Origin: Chitinophagaceae bacterium | Lineage (GTDB): Bacteria; Bacteroidota; Bacteroidia; Chitinophagales; Chitinophagaceae | NCBI GenBank assembly: GCA_013696395.1 | Contig: JACCYQ010000123.1 | Span: forward strand, 1-64,000 | DNA: 64,000 bases | Direction of reading: 5' to 3' | Translations under genes and position numbers: made by a program | Notes under the pieces: generated by a model | The model's input: the letters and a program-made list of their open reading frames with translations, nothing else | Told to the model about the DNA's origin: nothing | The model's database searches: none | Part shown: positions 30,355 to 39,026 of the stretch, piece by piece | Layout of the letters: each line of letters opens with the position of its first letter | Position numbering within the stretch: position 1 is the first letter of the stretch

Positions 30355-30500
30355 GGTATCCATCCTTCAAATTGAAGTGCAGTGCGCCTGAATGGTTACA
30401 AAAATGTCTTTAAATAAAAATATTACAGTAATTCGTGGTTGAAACTACCGTTTTTGGAAGCTTATTACCGTTTTATTTTGCCTGTTTTATCATATTACAT

Positions 30501-30508
30501 TACCTTTG
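30501..30508 (+). promoter_or_regulatory. -7 box TACCTTTG upstream of rpsO
   Basis: TAnnTTTG; rpsO ATG at 30558. Confidence 0.5.
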
Positions 30509-30557
30509 CCGCCTTATATAATGTAGTTAAAATTGGATGCCTTTAAAAAATTTCAAA

Positions 30558-30827
30558 ATGCCTTTAACAAAAGAAAAAAACGCCTCTATATTCTCCAACT
30601 TTGGGGGAAATGAAAAAAATACCGGTTCTATTGAAGGACAAGTAGCTTTAATGACTGAAAGAATCAGTCTTATCTCTTCTCACATGCAAAAGAACAAGAA
30701 AGATTTTGGTTCAAACCGAGGTCTTGTTCAGTTGGTTAGCAAGCGTAAACGTTTACTAACTTACCTTCAAAAAACAAATCTGACCGGATACCGCCAGTTG
30801 ATCGAAAAACTCGGACTTAGAAAATAA
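30558..30827 (+). CDS. rpsO: 30S ribosomal protein S15
   Basis: ORF 30537..30827; internal start MPLTKEKNASIFSNFGGNEKNTGSIEGQVALMTERISLISSHMQKNKKDFGSNRGLVQLVSKRKRLLTYLQKTN. Confidence 0.97.
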   Translation: MPLTKEKNASIFSNFGGNEKNTGSIEGQVALMTERISLISSHMQKNKKDFGSNRGLVQLVSKRKRLLTYLQKTNLTGYRQLIEKLGLRK

Positions 30828-30833
30828 ATTATA

Positions 30834-30870
30834 AAGCCCTCCGCACTCTTCTGGCAGGAGGGCTTCCTTT
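30834..30870 (+). terminator. Rho-independent terminator after rpsO
   Basis: AAGCCCTCCgcactcttctggcaGGAGGGCTTCCTTTTT. Confidence 0.85.
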
Positions 30871-30977
30871 TTACCCCAACTGCCACTGGTTGGGTTTTGT
30901 GTAAATAGTTATTTCAACATTTTACCCATTCCTGATCTTCCATTCACCTGGTAGCTTTTAAGAAAAAAACCACAAGT

Positions 30978-33134
30978 ATGTTAACACAACCCATAAGTAA
31001 AAAATTTGATTCAGCCGGTAAGGAGATATTTATTGAAACTGGCCGTTTAGCGCGGCAGGCTGATGGAGCAGTTACAGTCCGCCAGGGAAATTGTATCCTG
31101 CTTGCCACAGTTGTAGCTAATAAAGAACCAAGGGAAGGCCAAAGCTTTTTTCCCTTATCTGTTGATTACCAGGAAAAATTTGCTTCAGCAGGCAGAATTC
31201 CCGGATCTTTCTTTAAAAGAGAAGCCCGGTTAAATGACTATGAAATCCTGACAAGTCGGTTGATTGACAGGGCGCTTCGTCCACTTTTCCCCGAAGATTA
31301 TGTGTGTGATGTTCAGGTTCTTATATCGCTTGTTTCAAGTGATCCTGAGGTTATGCCAGATGCTTTAGCTTGTCTGGCAGCTTCTGCTGCATTTGCTGTT
31401 TCTGATATTCCTATCCAGGAAATTATTTCTGAAGTTAGAATTGCACGTATCAATGGCGAGTTTGTTGTTAATCCTTTGAGAAGCGAATTGGTTTTGGCTG
31501 ATATGGACTTTATAATTGCGGCTACGGAAAAAAATATTATGATGGTTGAAGGAGAAGCCCATGAGTGCAGCGAAGAAGATTTGATTAAGGCCATTGAGCT
31601 TGCCCATGAAGCAATCAAAGTCCAGGTGAAAGCACAGCAGGAACTTAGAGAAATGGCTGGAATAACAACTAAAAGAGATTATATAAAGCTTGTTCCTAAC
31701 GAAGAATTGGTTGCTAAAGTGGAAGCTTTTGCCAAAGATAAAATTTACGAAGCTGCAAAAGCAGGGTCATCGAAGCATATCCGCAGGGAAAAACTTCAGC
31801 AAATTGAAGAAGAATTGTTACAATATTTAAGGACTGAATACAATGTTCCTGAAAATGAAGTATTGGATTCAGATATACAAAAGCAAGCTAAAAATTATTA
31901 CAATGATTTGCAGTATCATGTAGTTCGGGGTATGATCCTGAATGATAAAGTTCGTTTGGATTCCCGTGGTCTTGAAGAGGTTCGGGCATTGGATATGGAA
32001 GTGGATATATTACCTTCCCCGCATGGATCAGCCTTATTTACACGTGGTGAAACCCAATCACTTACAACAGTTACCTTGGGAACGCCTTTAGATGAATTAT
32101 TGGTTGAAAGTGCAGCTACTTCATCCTATTCTAAATTCATTTTACACTATAATTTTCCACCTTTTTCAACCGGTGAAGTAAAACCAATGCGTGGTGTTGG
32201 CAGGAGAGAAGTAGGACATGGTAACCTGGCGATGAGATCATTAAAGCAAATGTTACCGAAAGAAGATTTTCCATACACTGTTCGGATAGTTAGTGATATT
32301 TTGGAATCAAATGGTTCATCCTCTATGGCTACTGTTTGTGCCGGTTCTTTAGCATTAATGGATGCTGGTGTTCCGATGCCAAAACATGTGGCGGGTGTTG
32401 CCATGGGTTTAATTTCAATTGATGGTGAATTTGGAATTCTTACAGATATATTAGGTGATGAAGATCACCTGGGTGATATGGATTTTAAAGTAACCGGAAC
32501 CCGTGATGGCATTTGTGGTGTACAAATGGATATTAAAGTTGATGGCTTAAGTATGGATGTAATGCGGAAAGCATTATCGCAAGCACATGAAGCACGATTG
32601 CATATTTTAGATGCCATGTATAAATGCCTCCCTGCTGCTAATACCGAAGTAAAACCCCATGCCCCACGGATGGTTAAAATTACCATTGATCGTGAATTTA
32701 TCGGCGCAGTAATCGGACCACAAGGTAAAGTAATACAGGAAATTCAAAGAGAAACTGGAACGACTATTAATATTGAAGAAAAGAACGAGAAAGGAGAGAT
32801 TGGTATTTTTGGAACCAAAAAAGAGGGTGTTGATAAAGCATTTGCCTGGATCAGGGGTATTGTTGCCATACCAACTGTAGGTGATGTATATGAAGCCACT
32901 GTTAAATCCATCATGCCTTATGGAGCTTTCGTTGAATTTATGCCGGGTAAGCAAGGCTTAATCCATATTTCTGAAGTAAGCTGGAAAAGGTTAGAAACAC
33001 TGGAGGGTGTTTTGAATGAAGGTGATGTGGTAAAAGTGAAACTGATGGGAACGGATCCAAAAACCGGTAAGTTTAAACTTTCCCGAAAAGTTTTAATGCC
33101 TAAACCAGAAGCGAAAGAAAACCAGGACAACTAA
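30978..33134 (+). CDS. pnp: polyribonucleotide nucleotidyltransferase
   Basis: RNase PH, KH and S1 domains; SFFKREARLNDYEILTSRLIDRALRPLFP, FSTGEVKPMRGVGRREVGHGNLAMRSL, GAVIGPQGKVIQEIQRETGTTINIEE; rpsO-pnp order. Confidence 0.98.
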   Translation: MLTQPISKKFDSAGKEIFIETGRLARQADGAVTVRQGNCILLATVVANKEPREGQSFFPLSVDYQEKFASAGRIPGSFFKREARLNDYEILTSRLIDRALRPLFPEDYVCDVQVLISLVSSDPEVMPDALACLAASAAFAVSDIPIQEIISEVRIARINGEFVVNPLRSELVLADMDFIIAATEKNIMMVEGEAHECSEEDLIKAIELAHEAIKVQVKAQQELREMAGITTKRDYIKLVPNEELVAKVEAFAKDKIYEAAKAGSSKHIRREKLQQIEEELLQYLRTEYNVPENEVLDSDIQKQAKNYYNDLQYHVVRGMILNDKVRLDSRGLEEVRALDMEVDILPSPHGSALFTRGETQSLTTVTLGTPLDELLVESAATSSYSKFILHYNFPPFSTGEVKPMRGVGRREVGHGNLAMRSLKQMLPKEDFPYTVRIVSDILESNGSSSMATVCAGSLALMDAGVPMPKHVAGVAMGLISIDGEFGILTDILGDEDHLGDMDFKVTGTRDGICGVQMDIKVDGLSMDVMRKALSQAHEARLHILDAMYKCLPAANTEVKPHAPRMVKITIDREFIGAVIGPQGKVIQEIQRETGTTINIEEKNEKGEIGIFGTKKEGVDKAFAWIRGIVAIPTVGDVYEATVKSIMPYGAFVEFMPGKQGLIHISEVSWKRLETLEGVLNEGDVVKVKLMGTDPKTGKFKLSRKVLMPKPEAKENQDN

Positions 33135-33139
33135 TATCA

Positions 33140-33163
33140 AACCCCGAGATGATCGGGGTTTTT
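33140..33163 (+). terminator. terminator after pnp
   Basis: AACCCCGAgatgaTCGGGGTTTTT. Confidence 0.8.
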
Positions 33164-33175
33164 ACATTTACCAAT

Positions 33176-34000
33176 ATGGATGAAGAATATGTAGAACTAT
33201 TAATACAATTTAATAATCCGGGTGATGCTGAATTAATAATTGCCTTTTTTGGTGAAGCGGGTTACATAGGGTTTGAAGAACGTGGTAATAAGGAATTGCT
33301 GGCGTTTATACATTCAAAGGATTTTGATGAAAGTTTTTTAAACGAAATTTCAGGAAAAATCAATTTTCAATACGCCAAATCTATTATACCTGAAACCAAT
33401 TGGAATAAGGATTGGGAATCAAATTTCCAACCGGTATTAGTGGACGATTATTGCGGAATCAGAGCTGATTTCCATGAGCCATTAATAAATGTAAAACATG
33501 AAATTATCATTACCCCAAAAATGAGTTTTGGTACAGGTCATCATGCCACTACTTATATGATGGTACAATGCCTGCAAGACTTAAATGTTAAATATAAAAA
33601 GGTATTTGATTTTGGAACGGGAACAGGTGTACTGGCCATTTTAGCAGAAAAGGAAGGGGCTTCAGAAGTATTGGCCATTGATCATGATGAATGGAGTGCT
33701 TTAAATGCAGCGGAAAACATTTTTCGAAATAATGCTAAACGAATTACGGTAGTACAAAGTGATAACCCGGATTATCATCAAAATTTTGATATTATATTGG
33801 CCAATATCAATAAACATATTATAATTGAATCACTACCTGCCTTAACCAAACAATTAAATCCATCAGGGTTCATTATTTGCAGTGGATTTATGAAACAGGA
33901 TATGGATGATATCAATACAACAGCAGCTAAGTGTAATTTGATTTCAAAACAAAAAAGGGTAAGAGAAAATTGGGTTTGTGTAATTTTACAGTTATCTTGA
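33176..34000 (+). CDS. prmA: ribosomal protein L11 methyltransferase
   Basis: ORF 33149..34000; start 33176 (after the pnp terminator). MSFGTGHHATTYMMVQCLQDL, VFDFGTGTGVLAILAEKEGASEVLAIDHDEWS, DIILANINKHII. Confidence 0.93.
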   Translation: MDEEYVELLIQFNNPGDAELIIAFFGEAGYIGFEERGNKELLAFIHSKDFDESFLNEISGKINFQYAKSIIPETNWNKDWESNFQPVLVDDYCGIRADFHEPLINVKHEIIITPKMSFGTGHHATTYMMVQCLQDLNVKYKKVFDFGTGTGVLAILAEKEGASEVLAIDHDEWSALNAAENIFRNNAKRITVVQSDNPDYHQNFDIILANINKHIIIESLPALTKQLNPSGFIICSGFMKQDMDDINTTAAKCNLISKQKRVRENWVCVILQLS

Positions 34001-34047
34001 CTGTTGGCAAATGTTAATATGGATCACTTAATCCCGTTAATTTGAAT

Positions 34048-34055
34048 TATTTTTG
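34048..34055 (+). promoter_or_regulatory. -7 box TATTTTTG upstream of plsY
   Basis: TAnnTTTG; ATG at 34080. Confidence 0.5.
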
Positions 34056-34079
34056 CCGTCCAACTTCAACAAAGATTCT

Positions 34080-34748
34080 ATGAATGAACTATTGGTTATC
34101 ATTTTAGCTTATCTGATTGGGAGTATTCCTACTTCCGTATGGGTGAGTAAAGGCTTCTTCCAAATAGATATTAGGGAATATGGAAGTGGAAATGCCGGTG
34201 CTACCAATACATACAGGATTTTAGGACCCAGGTGGGGAACTCTTGTTATGATGGTTGATATGCTAAAAGGAATTGCTGCTGTTAAACTGGTTTTTCTTCT
34301 TCCGCATTATATGGACAATTCTCTGCAATTAGTCAATCTTCAGATTGGATTAGGACTTGCTGCTGTGCTGGGGCATATATTCCCCGTGTGGGCTGAATTT
34401 CGCGGTGGTAAAGGAGTAGCTACATTATTTGGAATGGTATTAGGCATTCAACCCAATGTTGCACTATGTTGTGTAGGCGTTTTTCTTTTGGTTTTATTTT
34501 TAACAAGATACATTTCCCTCAGCTCTATATTAGCCAGTATCGCATTCCCGGTATTTATCCTGGTTATATTTAATGAACCTGAGCATCTGTACCGCATTTT
34601 TGCAATTGCAGTCGCACTAATGGTTCTACTTACTCATCAAAAAAACATTGGACGTTTATTTAAAGGCAGTGAAAGTAAAGTGCCTATCCTCAAACATCGT
34701 GACCGACGCAAGAAACGCCGTTTAGAAAGAGATGACCTTATAAATTAA
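34080..34748 (+). CDS. plsY: glycerol-3-phosphate acyltransferase PlsY
   Basis: ORF 34053..34748; start 34080. LIGSIPTSVWVSKGFFQIDIREYGSGNAGATNTYRILGPRWG, GHIFPVWAEFRGGKGVATLFG. Confidence 0.95.
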   Translation: MNELLVIILAYLIGSIPTSVWVSKGFFQIDIREYGSGNAGATNTYRILGPRWGTLVMMVDMLKGIAAVKLVFLLPHYMDNSLQLVNLQIGLGLAAVLGHIFPVWAEFRGGKGVATLFGMVLGIQPNVALCCVGVFLLVLFLTRYISLSSILASIAFPVFILVIFNEPEHLYRIFAIAVALMVLLTHQKNIGRLFKGSESKVPILKHRDRRKKRRLERDDLIN

Positions 34749-34815
34749 CAATTAGCAAGTCATATCTAAATTATTATTGGTACAATGATTGAATATCAGG
34801 TATTAAAAAAGTACC

Positions 34816-35622
34816 ATGAAAAAATTATTTGCAGCTTTAATAATATCTGCATTTGCCGCAGGTTGTTCTACCAACCCTGTTACCGGTCGCAGTCAGTTTA
34901 AATTAGTTCCTGAGCAGGAGCTCCAGGCAATGGCCGCCCAGGAATACCAGCAATTTTTATCCAGCAGCAAGGTTGTTTCCAGCAGTAATAACAGGGATGC
35001 TGAAATGGTGAAAAGGGTAGGAACAAGAGTTACCAATGCCGTTAAATCTTATTATGCCAGTCGTAACCTTAGTGATGCTTTAGCTGGTTTTACCTGGGAA
35101 TATAACCTGGTTAATGATCCTGCTGTGAATGCATGGGCAATGCCAGGCGGAAGAATTGTCGTTTACACAGGACTGTTAGGTGTTACCAAAAATGAAGCGG
35201 CTCTCGCTGCGGTAATTGGTCATGAAATTTCGCATGCTATTTTCAAGCATGGTAATGAAAGAATGAGCCAGGGTCTTGCACAGCAATTGGGTGGAACTGC
35301 ATTATCAATTGCATTGGCTAATAAACCTGCACAAACGCAAAACCTCTTTAATACGGCTTATGGAATTGGAACCAATGTTGGTGTGTTATTGCCATTTTCA
35401 CGCAAACAAGAATCAGAAGCAGACCGATATGGATTAATATGGATGGCTATGGCAGGATACAATCCACAGGAAGCTATTCCATTATGGGAAAGAATGGAAG
35501 CTGCAAGCAGTGGAAATAAGCCTCCAGAATTTTTAAGTACGCACCCATCAGAAAATACAAGAATGACAAATCTTAGAAAGTGGATGCCTGAAGCATTGAA
35601 ATATTACAAACCAATGAAATAA
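34816..35622 (+). CDS. M48 family metallopeptidase lipoprotein
   Basis: Lipobox FAAGCSTNPVTGRSQ; AAVIGHEISHAIFKHGNERMSQ; ESEADRYGLIWMAMAGYNP. Confidence 0.95.
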   Translation: MKKLFAALIISAFAAGCSTNPVTGRSQFKLVPEQELQAMAAQEYQQFLSSSKVVSSSNNRDAEMVKRVGTRVTNAVKSYYASRNLSDALAGFTWEYNLVNDPAVNAWAMPGGRIVVYTGLLGVTKNEAALAAVIGHEISHAIFKHGNERMSQGLAQQLGGTALSIALANKPAQTQNLFNTAYGIGTNVGVLLPFSRKQESEADRYGLIWMAMAGYNPQEAIPLWERMEAASSGNKPPEFLSTHPSENTRMTNLRKWMPEALKYYKPMK

Positions 35623-35640
35623 TCCGGATCAAATAATACT

Positions 35641-35676
35641 AAAATCCCGACGGATATTATGTTTGGCGGGATTTTT
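35641..35676 (+). terminator. terminator hairpin
   Basis: AAATCCCG...CGGGATTTTT. Confidence 0.7.
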
Positions 35677-35712
35677 AATTACAATCCATGCGGTAAGCTC
35701 CCCGATAATTTG

Positions 35713-35720
35713 TAACTTTG
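35713..35720 (+). promoter_or_regulatory. -7 box TAACTTTG
   Basis: 28 nt upstream of ATG 35749. Confidence 0.45.
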
Positions 35721-35748
35721 CACTTCATTGTGATACCTGATTCCGCAA

Positions 35749-36228
35749 ATGATGCAGATATGTGTGATTGCTAACCCTAAATTTATTGAAGGCATGATAC
35801 AAACGCTGGTTGAGAAATTGGAATTGAAAGACCAAAAAACATTACTAATTCAGGGTCTTCCATCTTCCATTGAAAAACAATTCAACAAACTCTCTTTCGC
35901 AAAAAGTATTACCCCACTACTTAAATCACGGAAAATTGAATTTGCCCTTGTATTTGCTATTAATGCAAAGCAGTTAAACGGCATTTTAAAAGATGTTATG
36001 CCTGCTCTGAAGCAGGATTCTAAATTTTGGATTGCATTTCCTAAGCCTGCATCTAAAATTGTAACAGATCTTAATCGTGACCGCAGTTTTGATCATTTGA
36101 CAGATGTTGGTTACGAAGAAGTTTGCCAGGTAGATCTTGATCATGTTTGGAATGCCTGTTGTTTTGAACTCCCAATGAAATCAATGGAGAAAGTAACACG
36201 TAAATCTGCTACTCTTCAGGAAGCATAA
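35749..36228 (+). CDS. hypothetical protein (DUF3052-like appearance)
   Basis: LKQDSKFWIAFPKPASKIVTDLNRD; family assignment tentative. Confidence 0.55.
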   Translation: MMQICVIANPKFIEGMIQTLVEKLELKDQKTLLIQGLPSSIEKQFNKLSFAKSITPLLKSRKIEFALVFAINAKQLNGILKDVMPALKQDSKFWIAFPKPASKIVTDLNRDRSFDHLTDVGYEEVCQVDLDHVWNACCFELPMKSMEKVTRKSATLQEA

Positions 36229-36249
36229 ATTGTATATGAATTTTTTAAA

Positions 36250-36280
36250 AACAGCCACTAACTCAGTGGCTGTTTTTTTT
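36250..36280. terminator. bidirectional terminator between 35749..36228 and dnaG
   Basis: AACAGCCACTaactcAGTGGCTGTTTTTTTT. Confidence 0.85.
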
Positions 36281-36290
36281 AGAAGGGTTA

Positions 36291-38318
36291 TTACTTGATG
36301 ATTACTGCACCTAGTCGTGCACTAAGCTCCATCTCTGCCTGTTTCAGATACAAATGTGTTTGATAAAGCGTTTCATGTTCATCACTTGTTTGATTTTTGT
36401 CCATATCATACTGGTTCTCTAATAACAAACGTTTCACTTTGCGAAGTTTTAAATAATTAATTGCAGATTGCACTTCCTCATTGGTTTTGTCCTCACCCAT
36501 CTTTAAAAAAGTAAACAGTTTTTTTTCATTTCCAGGCGATATGGATTTCATAAAAGCTTCATAGTTCTGCTCAAAAAGCGCTGTGTTATACCCGGTAGCC
36601 TGGCTAAACTCTTTTTGCCAATGTTCACTTTCCTCAAACGGGAAGTTCAAAAGTGAAACAGCCAGGGAACTTAATATGGGGTTAGAACTGTAAATAAAAA
36701 ATTGTTTTCTGTCCACTGGTTCATCCAATTCAAAATTCTTATAAACCTTCAATAATGTTTTTACCTGTTCATTATCAACCAACGTTTCATCAACTTCAGA
36801 AAAAATATAAGCTGCTATTGTTTGATCATCGTCCCAATTTTTACTTCCATGTTCTAACAATACCCGGGCAATTTCCCTTTCCTGTAATTCATCTTTAAAT
36901 AATAATGAAAAAGTATGATCATCGTAATTCGTGTCTTCAGCTTTGCGGGCATTTTCTTCCCTGGTATATTCATCAACCTGGGGATTTAATCTTTCCTGCT
37001 TAACAATTCTTTCCCTTATAAATTTATTAACCAGCGAGTGCATGCCTGCTTCATCAATATTGAGAATCTGGGCGCTTTGTTTAATGTAATCTTGCTGGCG
37101 AGTAAAATCTTCCGCTTTATTAATCTTTGAGATCGTTTCAGCCACCTGGTTTACCATAACGGCTTTCTTAGTGCTGTCATCACCTGCGTCAGTCAAGGCT
37201 GTTTCAAGCTGAAAGAGAATAAAATCTTTTTTATTGGCCGCAATAAAATTTTTGAAATGAGCGGCGCCAAATTTATTCAGATAGCTATCAGGATCTTCTT
37301 TATCTGGAATCAATACAAGTTTTACATTCAACCCCTCTTCCATAGCCATATCAAGGCCACGCAAAGCAGCTTTGATCCCAGCACTGTCACCATCATAAAT
37401 AATGGTAAGATTGTTTGAATATTTTTTAACCAGCCTTAATTGGTCTGCCGTCAATGATGTACCTCCGGATGCCACAACATTTTCGATTCCGGCCTGGTGC
37501 AGAGAAATTACGTCAGTATAGCCTTCAACCAATAAACATTCATCTTGCTTGTCTATAGCTTGTCTTGCAAAATAAGATCCATACAGAATTTTACTTTTTA
37601 TGTACAGCTCATTTTCGGGTGTATTAATATACTTCGGCGCTTTATCTGTATTTTTTAGAACCCTTGCACCAAAACCAATTATTTTACCACTTTGATTATG
37701 AATAGGAAAAATGATCCGGTTACGGTAATTATCCTGCAATTGGTCATATCGGTTTACAACCAATCCTGATTTTACTAATAATTCTGTATTGAACTGGTTA
37801 TTTATTGCTGTTTTTGCAAAAGCATCTTTTTGCTCCGGTGAATAACCCAACTGAAATTTCTCTATGATTTCTTCTCTGAACCCTCTTTCCTTCAAATAAC
37901 TTAATCCAACTTCGCGGCCTTCTTCACCTTCAAACAGTTCTTTGGTAAAGAATTTCTGGGCAAAATGATTGATTGCATACAAGCTTTCAGCTACCTGTTG
38001 CTGTTGTTTTATTTCAGGAGTTACATTTACTTCTTCAATCTCAACCTGGTATTTTATTCCCAACCATTTTAATGCTTCAACATAACTATATTTTTCATGC
38101 TCCATGATGAAACTGATGGAGTTACCGCTTTTACCACAACCAAAGCATTTATAAATTTCTTTGGCTGGCGAAACTATAAATGAAGGCGTTTTTTCATTGT
38201 GAAATGGGCAAAGACCCAGATAATTGGACCCGCGTTTTTTTAACTTCACAAAATCACCCACCACTTCTGTAATATTAATGCGGTTTAGAATTTGTTGTAT
38301 CGTATTTTGGGCAATCAT
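36291..38318 (-). CDS. dnaG: DNA primase
   Basis: YLGLCPFHNEKTPSFIVSPAKEIYKCFGCGKSGNSISFIMEHE, LVEGYTDVISLHQAGIENVVASGGTSLT, IIYDGDSAGIKAALRG. Confidence 0.97.
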   Translation of the reverse strand: MIAQNTIQQILNRINITEVVGDFVKLKKRGSNYLGLCPFHNEKTPSFIVSPAKEIYKCFGCGKSGNSISFIMEHEKYSYVEALKWLGIKYQVEIEEVNVTPEIKQQQQVAESLYAINHFAQKFFTKELFEGEEGREVGLSYLKERGFREEIIEKFQLGYSPEQKDAFAKTAINNQFNTELLVKSGLVVNRYDQLQDNYRNRIIFPIHNQSGKIIGFGARVLKNTDKAPKYINTPENELYIKSKILYGSYFARQAIDKQDECLLVEGYTDVISLHQAGIENVVASGGTSLTADQLRLVKKYSNNLTIIYDGDSAGIKAALRGLDMAMEEGLNVKLVLIPDKEDPDSYLNKFGAAHFKNFIAANKKDFILFQLETALTDAGDDSTKKAVMVNQVAETISKINKAEDFTRQQDYIKQSAQILNIDEAGMHSLVNKFIRERIVKQERLNPQVDEYTREENARKAEDTNYDDHTFSLLFKDELQEREIARVLLEHGSKNWDDDQTIAAYIFSEVDETLVDNEQVKTLLKVYKNFELDEPVDRKQFFIYSSNPILSSLAVSLLNFPFEESEHWQKEFSQATGYNTALFEQNYEAFMKSISPGNEKKLFTFLKMGEDKTNEEVQSAINYLKLRKVKRLLLENQYDMDKNQTSDEHETLYQTHLYLKQAEMELSARLGAVIIK

Positions 38319-38325
38319 GTTGTTG

Positions 38326-38333
38326 CAAATATA
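38326..38333 (-). promoter_or_regulatory. -7 box TATATTTG, 7 nt before dnaG start
   Basis: Plus CAAATATA. Confidence 0.55.
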
Positions 38334-38499
38334 ATAACTGGCAGGTCAGTATAATTTAATGGTGAAATAATCAGATCCAATACTTATCAACATGATTTTA
38401 GGTGTGAGTAAAATCATTCGTTAGCATGAAAAAAGTGTTTCCATTTTTGGGAAAAGAGTTTTAAATTTATTGCACTGATCCGGCTCTGGTAACCCCTTC

Positions 38500-38507
38500 T
38501 ATATTCG
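38500..38507 (+). promoter_or_regulatory. -7-like box TATATTCG
   Basis: Upstream of ATG 38540. Confidence 0.4.
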
Positions 38508-38539
38508 CTCCATTTATTCACATTAAAAATTGTCATCCC

Positions 38540-38923
38540 ATGGTTCACTCAGACATCTCACAGATTTCCCATGAGTGCAATACCTGGAGAGATTCCCTTC
38601 GCCAACACAGGCAGGAAATCACCAATCTCAAATCAGAACTCCAGGAAATTGCCGCTAATCTGCATTCTAAAAGTGCATTACTCCAGGTAGAACATTACCA
38701 CAACCAGTTTCACATTCAATTAATCAACATTCACGATCTCAAACAAGACATCAAATTGCATGATCGTAAAGTGCTGTTGGAAAGCAGCAGTGGTCAGCTA
38801 AATGATCAAACTTTAGCCGATCATGAATCATTGTTTGATCAGTTCCAGGTACTGGAACATACACTTCAGGATTTACGCTCTGATTTTAAAAATTTTAAGG
38901 AAAACAGCCCCATAACAGCCTGA
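38540..38923 (+). CDS. hypothetical coiled-coil protein
   Basis: 127 aa, heptad-like Glu/Gln/Leu-rich; followed closely by the EF-G-like gene. Confidence 0.55.
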   Translation: MVHSDISQISHECNTWRDSLRQHRQEITNLKSELQEIAANLHSKSALLQVEHYHNQFHIQLINIHDLKQDIKLHDRKVLLESSSGQLNDQTLADHESLFDQFQVLEHTLQDLRSDFKNFKENSPITA

Positions 38924-39026
38924 CCACAAAAAAGGACGCTTATTGAATTTCAGGCCGGTTTACCGGCAGGATATCCGTATCTCACCAATAGACAGCTCAA
39001 TTCCTCATCTTTTAAAATTGATTGTT

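Noticed and set aside
30537-30557. Upstream start for rpsO (MPLKNFK extension)
   Set aside because: S15 N-terminus aligns from the internal MPLTKEK start at 30558.
33149-33175. Upstream start for prmA (MIGVFTFTN)
   Set aside because: Overlaps the pnp terminator hairpin; start at 33176 fits better.
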